Source of the DNA: Oceanobacillus alkalisoli
GTDB taxonomy: Bacteria; Bacillota; Bacilli; Bacillales; Amphibacillaceae
Reading direction: 5' to 3'
DNA length: 64,000 nucleotides
NCBI RefSeq assembly: GCF_021556485.1
Contig: NZ_JAKGBW010000004.1
Location: 124,001-188,000, forward strand
Shown: piece by piece, positions 34,880 to 42,665 of the stretch
Layout of the letters: the number at the start of each line of letters is the position of its first letter
Numbering within the stretch: the first letter of the stretch is position 1
Notes under the pieces: model-generated
The model's database searches: none
Told to the model about the DNA's origin: nothing
Seen by the model: the letters and a program-made list of their open reading frames with translations, nothing else
Position numbers and translations under genes: made by a program

Positions 34880-34916
34880 GCTGGGACATCGGGGGCAGAG
34901 CAACTGTCCCAGTTGT
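34880..34916. repeat. GGGACA/TGTCCC REP-like hairpin
   Basis: CTGGGACA and TGTCCCAG border a GGGGGCAGAGC core. It is one member of the dispersed family described at 47373 and sits next to the left direct repeat of the Rpn unit. Confidence 0.7.
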
Positions 34917-34984
34917 GATTCAGAGGGTGTAGATCTTGGTTAGCACGGTCGATTCGGTTCCATACCCTCTAGTTGGAGTAAAAA

Positions 34985-36004
34985 TTATTCTTTGATATTG
35001 CTGGCGATTTTTTGGATTTCTTTTTGCGGTAGACCAGTTATTTCTTCAATGACACGGAAATCTAAGCCCTTTTCTATCGAGTTTTTAACTAATATTTCTT
35101 TCATTTCTCGTTTGCCTTCCTCTACACCTTGCTTCTTCCCTTCTTTCTTTCCTTCCTCACGCAACATATCTGCTAAACTCATCATAATTCCGCTCCCTTC
35201 CGGATAATTTTGTTTAATTTTTTTCGAAATTTCATCCATATTTCCTCGTGTCACGTTCGTCGCTGCACTAAAAATATAGTGCAGCATCGTCTCGAAGTAT
35301 TCTATACCTGCCTGTTTATCTTCTAACTCCCGTAAATAAAAAATGGTTTTATCCATAACTTCAAGTAATTCTTGAATCGTTTCTGCCTTACGGATATCGC
35401 GGAGCATCGTAATAACGATCCGAACTCGGGCCTCGCCCTTGATTTCTTCATCTAAATAATCGGTGAAATCGAAAAGCAGGAATTGGTAGTTCGGAATAAA
35501 ATGACATATTTCCGGTGGCAAGTCGTCATAATTTGCGATTAATTTACTAAGTTTATCAGGAGTATCCCAATTTGATTTTCCGTGATACAAAACTAATGGA
35601 ATGACAGGTGGCACTGTTTTCAGGTTCTCTTTCCGCATCTTTGCGTCCCAAAGCTCCGCCATGTACTTCAACAATTGAAAGGTAACGGTTTGGTCAGCAT
35701 AACTTTTGTGTTCGAACAGGAAATATACATACCCTTTTTTCCCAGCAATAGCTGTGCTGAAAAGTAAATCGGAGTAGTTTTCTTCCAGTTCTTTGTTGAT
35801 GAAGCTGTCCTTCTCAAGTTTCAATGTGTCTGTGTCAAGAAAATTCAGAATAGTGGACGGTAAGTAGTAGTGTAAAAAACTTTTTGTTACTTTAATATGA
35901 CTAAATGTTTCTTTAAAAAGCTTATCATGCGGATTTTCCACTTTCCTAACCTTCCGTTCGGGGTAACGAGAAGTTTCTTCTTTGACCAATAAGGGGTTCG
36001 CCAT
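34985..36004 (-). CDS. Rpn/YhgA-like PD-(D/E)XK nuclease family protein
   Basis: Recombination-promoting nuclease family (formerly called putative transposase). The N-terminal block NPHDKLFKETFSHIKVTKSF, the acidic SDLLFSTAIAGKKGYVYFL with the EHKSY motif (the E-x-K of the PD-(D/E)XK core), and VIPLVLYHGKSNW are typical. The C-terminus has a basic EEGKKEGKKQGVEEGKRE helix, also typical. E. coli RpnA relatives are metal-dependent DNases; the role here is unknown. The frame reaches 36013, but AAGGAAGTGAG precedes ATG at 36004 (MANPLLVKEE). The gene sits between 32-bp direct repeats at 34847 and 36128. A broken relative is at 41886-42492. Confidence 0.85.
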   Translation of the reverse strand: MANPLLVKEETSRYPERKVRKVENPHDKLFKETFSHIKVTKSFLHYYLPSTILNFLDTDTLKLEKDSFINKELEENYSDLLFSTAIAGKKGYVYFLFEHKSYADQTVTFQLLKYMAELWDAKMRKENLKTVPPVIPLVLYHGKSNWDTPDKLSKLIANYDDLPPEICHFIPNYQFLLFDFTDYLDEEIKGEARVRIVITMLRDIRKAETIQELLEVMDKTIFYLRELEDKQAGIEYFETMLHYIFSAATNVTRGNMDEISKKIKQNYPEGSGIMMSLADMLREEGKKEGKKQGVEEGKREMKEILVKNSIEKGLDFRVIEEITGLPQKEIQKIASNIKE

Positions 36005-36092
36005 ATTTCTCACTTCCTTCTGAGGATATAATGTTGAGGTGAAATAGTGTAAATTCTGAATCTATTATATCAGCTTCATCTACCCTAAACAA

Positions 36093-36122
36093 CCGCGGGA
36101 CAAATGCATGAACCCTCTGCCC
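36093..36122. repeat. REP-like hairpin fragment
   Basis: CGGGACAAATGCATGAACCC followed by TCTGCCCC is a half-preserved member of the GGGACA/TGTCCC family, just outside the right-hand direct repeat of the Rpn unit. Confidence 0.45.
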
Positions 36123-36127
36123 CAATT

Positions 36128-36159
36128 AAAAAACATGGACGGGGGTAGGGTCCATGTTT
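36128..36159 (-). terminator. Terminator hairpin, right copy of the 32-bp direct repeat
   Basis: It is identical over 32 bases to 34847-34878, again with AACATGGAC/GTCCATGTT and a minus-strand T run. This copy is downstream of the GDPD-like gene and upstream of the Rpn gene. Confidence 0.8.
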
Positions 36160-36250
36160 ACGCGATTCGTATATATTTAAGGGAGGGTTTCATTTTTAAT
36201 ACTGCTGCTGGAAGCATAATCGGAAAAGCAATGTACATGATTTTCTTCCA

Positions 36251-36988
36251 TTAGATTCCCACTTTCTTCCAGTCTACAATTGTTTCCGGATAACAGATTG
36301 CTTGGAATTTTTCCAGTTCGGTTGTGGAAACAAGAACTTCCGGATAGTTTTGCATAAACTTCATTTCTTCAATCGTTTGAATCGTACCGACGATTGGCTG
36401 GATGTTCATCCTCTTAAGTACTGCGAGATCGAGCTTTTGCATCGCTTGAAAGTCGAACGTGAGCATATAATAAGAAGCATCCAGTTCTTTCAGTAAAAAG
36501 AAGTCATGAGTGTCCGGTTTGTCAGTAAGTAATCCGAGCTTAATTTGTTTTGATAAAATGCGCAGTCTTGCGAGCGAATGATGATTTTCTGAAATGATGA
36601 AAACATCTTCCATTGCTTGATGCTGGCGAAGAAGGTCATACACTTTTTCCTCAAGGCCGTAATAGAAACCGCTCTGTTTAATTTCGATAGCGGTTATTAT
36701 TTTGCCTTTTGTTAGATGGATGACTTCAGCAAGCGTTGGAATCCGTTCGTCATGATTAATCGTGAACTTCAGAAGTTCCGCGTAGGTAAATTGATTGATT
36801 TCACCGCGGCCGCTCGTTACACGGTCAATGGTCATCTCCCGCATGACGACAGGGATATCATCTTTGGTCAGATGCACCTCCATCTTTGTATGGGAAAAGT
36901 TCAAATCGATTGCTGCCTGAAAAGAAGACATTGTGTTCTCGGGAAATTGTAATGGATAACCACGCTCAGCAACAGCCTGTATTTTCAT
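36251..36988 (-). CDS. GDPD-fold protein with altered catalytic residues
   Basis: Glycerophosphodiester phosphodiesterase fold of 245 residues. Active members start with A-H-R-G and use a second His in an H-D pair. Here the matching positions read AERGYPLQFPENT (Glu in place of His) and IPVVMREMTIDR (Arg-Glu in place of His-Asp), and the metal-binding E-x-D reads MEVHL. The rest of the fold (IPTLAEVIHL, ITAIEIK) is kept. It is probably not an active glycerophosphodiesterase and may be a binding or regulatory protein; alternatively it has another activity. There is no operon partner, and the direct-repeat terminator follows it. Confidence 0.75.
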   Translation of the reverse strand: MKIQAVAERGYPLQFPENTMSSFQAAIDLNFSHTKMEVHLTKDDIPVVMREMTIDRVTSGRGEINQFTYAELLKFTINHDERIPTLAEVIHLTKGKIITAIEIKQSGFYYGLEEKVYDLLRQHQAMEDVFIISENHHSLARLRILSKQIKLGLLTDKPDTHDFFLLKELDASYYMLTFDFQAMQKLDLAVLKRMNIQPIVGTIQTIEEMKFMQNYPEVLVSTTELEKFQAICYPETIVDWKKVGI

Positions 36989-37049
36989 TAAATTCTCCTC
37001 TCGATTGGGCTACATATCGATTCTATGCATCTTTACTTTTTATTATACA

Positions 37050-37215
37050 TGAATACTCCCACCACTTCGTTTCTATGAAACTTGAAGTGGGGGTTTCTGG
37101 GGTATCGACTTTCAAGATGACGATTAACCACCAGTGGAGTTGACACATTGGTGTGCTAAAAACACCCAACCCCGCTATCCCATCGGTCTTGCCTTAGGGA
37201 TTACTTTTATTTTAC
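37050..37215 (-). mobile_element. IS200/IS605-type right end with TnpB omega-RNA-like remnant, no tnpB
   Basis: On the minus strand the tract runs CGGGGTTGGGTG, a TTAGCACACCAATGTGTCAA hairpin region, CCACTGGTGGTTAATCG, GATACCCCAGAAACC and the end hairpin CCACTTCAAGTTTCATAGAA-ACGAAGTGG, finishing in GGGAGTATTCATG. This is the layout I know from right ends of IS605/IS1341-type elements, where the 3' end of tnpB overlaps the guide (omega) RNA. Upstream, a short minus-strand frame ends KIKVIPKARPMG-stop and could be the last codons of tnpB, but no transposase or tnpB body is present. The bases that would act as guide lie at about 37030-37049. Confidence 0.55.
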
Positions 37216-37281
37216 CATCAATGATACCGGTCTTTCGAACGTATGTGCTGCACTGTTTATAATATCATAAAAGGGAGGGAA

Positions 37282-37422
37282 ATGCCACTATTAAAATACG
37301 AAGGTTACAAGGATTTTGGTGACAATATTTTATATATTCTCAACTGCCAAAACCGCCAATTCACCTCCCACCTAAAATCCTATGGAATTTTGAGGAAGGA
37401 GTCCTCTTGGCTTTTAAGATAG
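37282..37422 (+). CDS. Possible 46-residue protein
   Basis: ATG at 37282 follows AAGGGAGGG with good spacing and opens a 46-codon frame (MPLLKYEGYKDFGDNILYIL to the end WLLR). I do not recognise it. It lies in a repeat-rich stretch next to the IS remnant, so it could be a chance frame or a remnant of a longer gene. The ribosome site is the only positive evidence. Confidence 0.3.
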   Translation: MPLLKYEGYKDFGDNILYILNCQNRQFTSHLKSYGILRKESSWLLR

Positions 37423-37484
37423 AGAATGTTAATTTCGGATTAATTGGGTAATAAATGTTTGTAAATTAGGAGGATAAGCGAGAT

Positions 37485-37622
37485 AAAGTGAAACTTCATT
37501 CTGTGGGGGATCCCTTCCCTTCACTGAATGTTAATTGAACAGAATCAGGGATTTACGGACTGTATATCTCCCCCATCTTATTGGACTTCCCTTGTGTTTA
37601 AAGATGGGGTATTACAGACCGT
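37485..37622. repeat. AAACTTCATTCTGT-type intergenic repeat, copy 1
   Basis: The segment starts GTGAAACTTCATTCTGT, has GTTAATTGAACAGAATC in the middle, and TTACGGACTGTA with TTACAGACCGTAA near the end, which are complementary to each other. A diverged relative is at 49555-49680. It is noncoding and directly upstream of the small membrane protein gene. Confidence 0.5.
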
Positions 37623-37667
37623 AAATGCGTGATAAAATAGAAAAAGAAATTAGTAAAGGAGGCCGTG

Positions 37668-37949
37668 ATGTTGTGGGACAGTAAAGTTACTTCCTGGAGA
37701 AGTTATCTTTTCCTCATTGCAAGTATCATAACGAGTTTATCGATGATTCTACTTGATCCGCTTTCGCAAGCCACGAGTGAGACGATTTCAGATATTGTAG
37801 CGAGTTTCATTATTGTTGGGCTGTTTGTTTCTGTCGTGATGATCGGGGTTACGTTTTTTTCGAAACGGGAGAAGAAGCTGATTCCGACTATTGCACTGAT
37901 TATTACGTTACTTAATATTGGTGTCATAATTTTTCTTGCGTGGACTTAG
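37668..37949 (+). CDS. Small three-helix membrane protein
   Basis: Hydrophobic protein of about 93 residues with membrane segments near 11-30, 40-62 and 70-92, and a basic KREKK loop between the second and third. AAAGGAGG stands before it; of GTG 37665, ATG 37668 and TTG 37671 the ATG has the best spacing. I do not recognise the family. It stands alone between a repeat and a terminator, so it is expressed as a single gene. Confidence 0.7.
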   Translation: MLWDSKVTSWRSYLFLIASIITSLSMILLDPLSQATSETISDIVASFIIVGLFVSVVMIGVTFFSKREKKLIPTIALIITLLNIGVIIFLAWT

Positions 37950-37967
37950 GTGGATTTTGCATAGTGT

Positions 37968-38012
37968 TAGAGGGTACGTGGCCTAGTGTGGCTGCATACC
38001 CTCTTTTTAATT
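37968..38012 (+). terminator. Terminator after the small membrane protein gene
   Basis: AGAGGGTA and TACCCTCT form an eight-base stem around a loop of about 20, followed by TTTTTAATT. It overlaps the stop of the convergent glycosyltransferase gene. Confidence 0.75.
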
Positions 38013-39935
38013 AAAAACGAGCTCCATAAGTTCTGTTGTAATATTTTGGAGGTCGTATCGTTCGTAAATGTGCTGATGCTTCGTTCGTTCGTTCATTTCG
38101 AGATTTTTAATTTTCTCCACCGCTTCATCCACGCTCGTGACGATGCATTCTTCAGGATAGATGAGATCTGCCCCTTCCCAATTGAACACAATCGGTGTTG
38201 CCCCGCTTGCCATCCCTTCCATTGGAGCGAGGTGGAATGCTTCAAGATCACTCGTGGATAAAATGACGCCAATGTTTGTCAGCCATTCGGGAATATCGGA
38301 GCCGAACGGGGAAAAGATGATGTTTTCTTTCCATGGTGCTTGATCTATTTTTTCAAAAACCTTCTGGAAATAAGCCATTTCCTCTGAACGCTCCTCGAGC
38401 CAAGGCAAGTCTTGTGGTAATCTACCTTTAATATGGAGTTTATAACGATTATCCTCTTGCCAGAGACGTTCAAAAATTTCTACTGCACGGTCGATTCGCT
38501 TTAACTTCGGAATAATGCCAATCATGCCAAGATGAAATCTGGCATCGTCTTTCTTCGCCAGCTGGAACTTTTTCGTATCGACCATGTTCGGAATTAAAGT
38601 AAGCTTATTACGTGGAATCCGGTGCACCTGATGGAACTCCTCGAGCATTTGCGGACTGATCGTAATAACATTTTCGACCTTCCGATAGTTTACTTTCTTC
38701 AAATAATCGGTCTGCAGCTCCTGACGATGAGCGCGGATATACAGCTTTTGACCCTGCTTCACATGATTTTGGTAAAAGACTGCGTTGCCAAGTCCCCATT
38801 CACAAAAAATGATATCTGCTTCCGCCAACAATGCGAAACTCTTCTTACGGCTGTGACGCTTATGCCCTTTCCAATTATCTAGCAACACTTTCTTACCAGC
38901 ACGGGCACACGTTTCAATAAACGGGTAAAGGAATTTAAAATCATGCCCGGCAAATAGAATTGTTTCTTGTTTATTGTTAAGGGAGTGGATCGTCTCGAGT
39001 AGCTGTTGTTTGTTTCTTTCATAATCAAAGTTTTCAGCGAGTGTATAACATTTTTTGGTTGCTACGTAATAAATCTCCTCATTTGCAAGTAACTGGGGGA
39101 GAATCGTTGTTAAGTCATTTGGGTGCTGGATGAATAATGGATAATCCTCACCAAGTAAAGCGATAAACAGTTCCTTTTCCGGCACGATGACTGGCTTCCC
39201 TTTTTTAGCATAATCAAGGAAGGGATGGATATCCTCCTCCAGCACGATTCCAATATCCGTTTCCGTGTCCAGGCTATAATAATCCGTCTCATTCCCTTTG
39301 TAGCGCCAGTCGAATGTTGGTGCTTCAAGTTTAATTTTTTCCATAACTTCAGGAAGGGAATCAGTCGTCTCCATTTCCGCAGAAATTTCGGCAATCCCGC
39401 GTCTGTTGACGAAGGCAGGAGTCCGAGCCGGGACATTTACTTTCCAAGTTGGTAAATAGATTACCTTTTCCTGCAGTGAGCTGGAATGATTTAAGATTTT
39501 CTTTCGCTCCATGGAATCCGTGAGTATAAATGGATAAACTTCAAGCTTGCCCGTTTCCGATTCCTCTTCTGCTGACAGGAAGGGGATAACTTTTTCGGCT
39601 GAGATTCTTGTCAGTTTGTTCACTTCCTCGAGTTGCCCCATCCAAATGAGCGTATCGAATTTTTCCATGATTTTTAAATACGTAATGGCTTTTTCTGTCG
39701 TATTGATGACAGATGACTTTTCTTCTGAGCGTTTCGCTACTGAAAATAGATTGTTGTTACGTGCATTCTCAGGGATGGATTCCTGGATTTCATCGAGTAA
39801 CTCCGTTGTTTCCGCGAGAATATCAATTTTTATTCTTGTGTCAGCAGCTAGTATGTTTAAAAGTGAAAAGAATGCATCCGAGTGGGCTGCATAGGTTCTT
39901 TCAGCGAGATGGATTAGTATATTGAATCGTTTCAC
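38007..39935 (-). CDS. Long GT4-type glycosyltransferase
   Basis: Protein of 642 residues. Residues about 350-640 form a GT-B glycosyltransferase: ILFAGHDFKFLYPFIETC and FCEWGLGNAVFYQ in the first half, ITISPQMLEEFHQVHRIPRN with IPNMVDTKKF, and LGMIGIIPKLKRIDRAVEIF plus TSDLEAFHLAPMEGMASG in the second, matching the E-x7-E type site of family 4. The first 340 residues are less conserved, with one possible incomplete GT-like domain. It overlaps the upstream gene by four bases (ATGA), so the two are translationally coupled and probably act on the same glycan. The product is unknown; a surface polymer or glycoprotein is likely. Confidence 0.8.
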   Translation of the reverse strand: MKRFNILIHLAERTYAAHSDAFFSLLNILAADTRIKIDILAETTELLDEIQESIPENARNNNLFSVAKRSEEKSSVINTTEKAITYLKIMEKFDTLIWMGQLEEVNKLTRISAEKVIPFLSAEEESETGKLEVYPFILTDSMERKKILNHSSSLQEKVIYLPTWKVNVPARTPAFVNRRGIAEISAEMETTDSLPEVMEKIKLEAPTFDWRYKGNETDYYSLDTETDIGIVLEEDIHPFLDYAKKGKPVIVPEKELFIALLGEDYPLFIQHPNDLTTILPQLLANEEIYYVATKKCYTLAENFDYERNKQQLLETIHSLNNKQETILFAGHDFKFLYPFIETCARAGKKVLLDNWKGHKRHSRKKSFALLAEADIIFCEWGLGNAVFYQNHVKQGQKLYIRAHRQELQTDYLKKVNYRKVENVITISPQMLEEFHQVHRIPRNKLTLIPNMVDTKKFQLAKKDDARFHLGMIGIIPKLKRIDRAVEIFERLWQEDNRYKLHIKGRLPQDLPWLEERSEEMAYFQKVFEKIDQAPWKENIIFSPFGSDIPEWLTNIGVILSTSDLEAFHLAPMEGMASGATPIVFNWEGADLIYPEECIVTSVDEAVEKIKNLEMNERTKHQHIYERYDLQNITTELMELVFN

Positions 39936-41722
39936 TTCATCTTCTCCTTTGGAACGAACGTCTCCAGCAAACTAGCAAGCGTTTGATGCGTGTTTTTTGC
40001 CGTTAGGAAGAATTGAGCAAATACAGGTTTATTTTTCTTGATGGAATAGTCAACAAAAGAAGTCATTCGGAAGTAATACATCATGTTGATACTGTCTTCG
40101 ATGTAAAAATCGTCGTATTCCCTGCTGCTGTCTACAACTCCAACGTACGTACTCTTCGTCAGCTGCTCAAGCGAGTAATTCTTAACTGCAAAGCTTGCGA
40201 TATAGACTTTGATGTTATCTGCGGCAAGTAAATGGTTGATTGCTTGTTCGAAACCTGTGAATGGTGTGATAAACAATATCCAGTTGACACGGTTCGCTGT
40301 CTGTTTTTCAATCGTGCGGACGACGTTTTGATATTCCTGTTCCGTTCGGATTGAAAAAATAATCGTTGCGGATGGAAGTCTTGTCGAGTGCTCGATTTTA
40401 AGACTTTTCGTAATAAAATGCATGAAATCACGATAATTATGCTTCCATCGTATGGTGCGACTGATTGCCCGATAATCATCAGCTGCTTTATCAGGATTAT
40501 GTTGATAGTCAGTGATCAATTGCTTGAGTTCCGTCTCCGTTTCGACAGTTCGTGCTAAATTTTGGAAAATATTGCTTTTCAAAGCAGATTTTTCACAGAT
40601 TACAAGATTACCCTTCGAAAGTTGTTCCTCGATTTGTATTTCGATATTAGCGGCTGCTGGGATAGTTTCGATATGAAGCAGCTGCTTGCTCCGTGTTGGT
40701 TGTTTTGTTGGTTCTGTTGCTGATTCCGCTTCAAAGCCGGTGTCTGGTTCGGCTATTCTTGGGCTCAGCACCGTTACAGTCGGGTGTTTTTTGAAAACAT
40801 CGATGGAAGGTGCACCTATTGTGTATGGAATAAGATGTATTGGTGTTTCGCCGGCTGCCTGTTTGTACGCGTCATAGATTTCAGGATCATGGATGAGCAC
40901 GAATTTGAAATCGGCAAGCCGTTCCTGAAGTTTCTCATACGGTGCCGCTGTTTGTTTATGCCAGACAATCATTGGAATGTCTGACGTTTGGCACCAAAGG
41001 ATAAGCCTGCCAATTGGAGAAGTCCGGTCATGTATGTCTCCCCAATTGCCATCCTGCAGCTCTCCTGCTTCCAAAAGGATAAAATCAGGAACATTGTTTG
41101 CGAGCGTTTTTTCATAAACATCTGGTTGCAGACGAGTTGCTTCGGTGACTGCATTCAGGCTTATGATCGCGCTTTGCGGCAAAACTCCTGCGAACGTCAG
41201 GTTATTCAGGTGACGAATCGACGTTTTCTCCTTCTTTTCCACCGGTAAAAATGGTGACGTGAAAATATTGCGTATCTCCATTTCCCCTTCTCCAGCGATA
41301 CGGATAGCTAAACGGGCAGCCTTCGTTGTCGGTTTCGGAGTAATTTGTTGTAACTGATTTAATTGAATTGTATGTTTTTTCGTCTGCTGATTTTCTTCAT
41401 CGTATTCAATTAGGTAGATTTGATAGTTGAGCGAGTTTGTCGTATGCCCTTCGATGAAAATTGAGTTTTGAGGATGAAGGATGAGTTTATTATGACGTTC
41501 TTCCAGCTTAGAATAGTTGGAATTTGACTCCCAAAAGTTTACATATGTACTGTCCGTTGTTTTTGATTGCAGATGAATTTTATGATTTTCAATAGAAAGA
41601 TCGATGAGTGACGGTTGATGGAACCAATTTTTACTGTCAAAAAACTTTGCTGGCAGAAAATCGATATGCATCGATTCTGGTTTCTTCAGTTTGTTTTTAA
41701 TCTTTTCGATAAACAGCATCAT
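39932..41722 (-). CDS. Glycan-locus protein with CgeB-like middle part
   Basis: Protein of 596 residues without a clear single-domain match. Residues about 1-165 are beta-rich and may bind carbohydrate. About 190-330 resemble the first half of the CgeB-like module in the gene at 10394: LLEAGELQDGNWGD, IPMIVWHKQTAAPYEKL and FKFVLIHDPEIYDAYKQ correspond to the VFYSKEDP and DYIFTTAKEK region there. The C-terminal 130 residues (ATIIFSIRTEQEYQNVVRTI, then VVDSSREYDDFYIEDSINMM) look like a degenerate GT-A fold. GGTGAGGG precedes the ATG. It is coupled to the following GT4 gene by an ATGA overlap. Confidence 0.6.
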   Translation of the reverse strand: MMLFIEKIKNKLKKPESMHIDFLPAKFFDSKNWFHQPSLIDLSIENHKIHLQSKTTDSTYVNFWESNSNYSKLEERHNKLILHPQNSIFIEGHTTNSLNYQIYLIEYDEENQQTKKHTIQLNQLQQITPKPTTKAARLAIRIAGEGEMEIRNIFTSPFLPVEKKEKTSIRHLNNLTFAGVLPQSAIISLNAVTEATRLQPDVYEKTLANNVPDFILLEAGELQDGNWGDIHDRTSPIGRLILWCQTSDIPMIVWHKQTAAPYEKLQERLADFKFVLIHDPEIYDAYKQAAGETPIHLIPYTIGAPSIDVFKKHPTVTVLSPRIAEPDTGFEAESATEPTKQPTRSKQLLHIETIPAAANIEIQIEEQLSKGNLVICEKSALKSNIFQNLARTVETETELKQLITDYQHNPDKAADDYRAISRTIRWKHNYRDFMHFITKSLKIEHSTRLPSATIIFSIRTEQEYQNVVRTIEKQTANRVNWILFITPFTGFEQAINHLLAADNIKVYIASFAVKNYSLEQLTKSTYVGVVDSSREYDDFYIEDSINMMYYFRMTSFVDYSIKKNKPVFAQFFLTAKNTHQTLASLLETFVPKEKMK

Positions 41723-41818
41723 AAATCCCTCACCTTATATATTGACTTAAATTATATCACGAAATGCGATTTAAATATATTGAATGAGTGGGAAAAGATA
41801 GGTATTTTTGAGGTTTTT

Positions 41819-41874
41819 CACGAAATGAAAAGAGACGGTTCAGTATACGGCTGGATCGTCTCTTTTCATTTGGA
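41819..41874 (-). terminator. Terminator downstream of the broken Rpn gene
   Basis: AAATGAAAAGAGACGATCC pairs with GGTTC/CGTCTCTTTTCATTT around a loop of about 14. The stem is long and near perfect, and the flanks are T-rich on both strands. Confidence 0.7.
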
Positions 41875-41885
41875 GTCTGTTTTTA

Positions 41886-42492
41886 TTACTTTTTAAGTTC
41901 CGTGGCGATTTTTTCTATTTCTTCTTTTGGATTGCCGGTTATCTTTGCGATTAGATTGATTTCCAGCCCTTCATTTAAGGCATTTTTAATCAACGTGACT
42001 TTTTCTTCTTTTTACCTTCTTCACGAAGAATTTCTGCTAAACTCATTGCGATTTCGCCTCCTTCTGGATATTTATTTTTTTACTCGTTTTATAAATGCGT
42101 CCAGATTTATTCAAATTTTCTTTTCGCATTTTCAAATCCCAAATCTCTGCCATATACTTCAGCAACTGAAAATGAACGGTTTTATCGGGGTAGCTCTTAT
42201 GTTCAAACAAAAAATAAACATAGCTTTCTTTCCCGTCGATATTCGCGCTGAAAAGTAAATCGGAATAGTTTTCTTTGAGTTCTTTATTGATAAAGCTATC
42301 CTTCTCCAAGTTTAATGTGTCCGTATCAAGGTATTTCATCACTTCGGGCGGCAAGTAGTTGTGTAAGAAGCTTTTCGTCACTTTCAGATGACTGAACGTT
42401 TCTTTAAAAAGCTTATCATGTGGATTTTCCAATTTTTTCAGGTACGGGTGCGAGTAGCGCGAAGTTTCTTCTTTGACTAGAGTGTTTGCCAA
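41886..42492 (-). pseudogene. Broken second copy of the Rpn-family gene
   Basis: The first 130 codons closely match the intact gene at 34985 (NPHDKLFKETFSHLKVTKSF, SFINKELKENYSDLLFSA, YFLFEHKSYPDKTV, KYMAEIWDLKMRKEN). The reading frame then jumps to what corresponds to about residue 270, with a large internal deletion. After that, YPEGGEIAMSLAEILREEGK is found in another frame, and the C-terminal GLEINLIAKITGNPKEEI helix in a third. The start has become TTG where the intact copy has ATG. The leader CACTTCCTTCTGAGGAT is shared by both copies. The 149-codon open frame is therefore a fragment of a dead gene. Confidence 0.88.
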
Positions 42493-42599
42493 ATTTTCAC
42501 TTCCTTCTGAGGATTTTATTGTAGAGGTAAAATTGCGTGGATGCTGCTTATATTATAGCAATTTTGTGGAGTGCAAACAACTATATGACCATGAACCAA

Positions 42600-42652
42600 C
42601 TAATTGAAAAGTGGCTCGCCAGCATATGAATTGACGAACCACTTTTTAAAAA
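42600..42652 (-). terminator. Terminator after the CWB2 5'-nucleotidase
   Basis: AAAGTGGTTCGTCAATT and its partner GGCGAGCCACTTTT pair imperfectly around a loop and are followed by TTTTCAATT on the minus strand, 15 bases after the stop codon. Confidence 0.65.
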
Positions 42653-42665
42653 TATAACAATAAAT

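Noticed and set aside
38161-41248. Several plus-strand frames of 60-115 codons opposite the two glycan genes
   Set aside because: They are antisense shadows of convincing minus-strand genes and lack ribosome sites.
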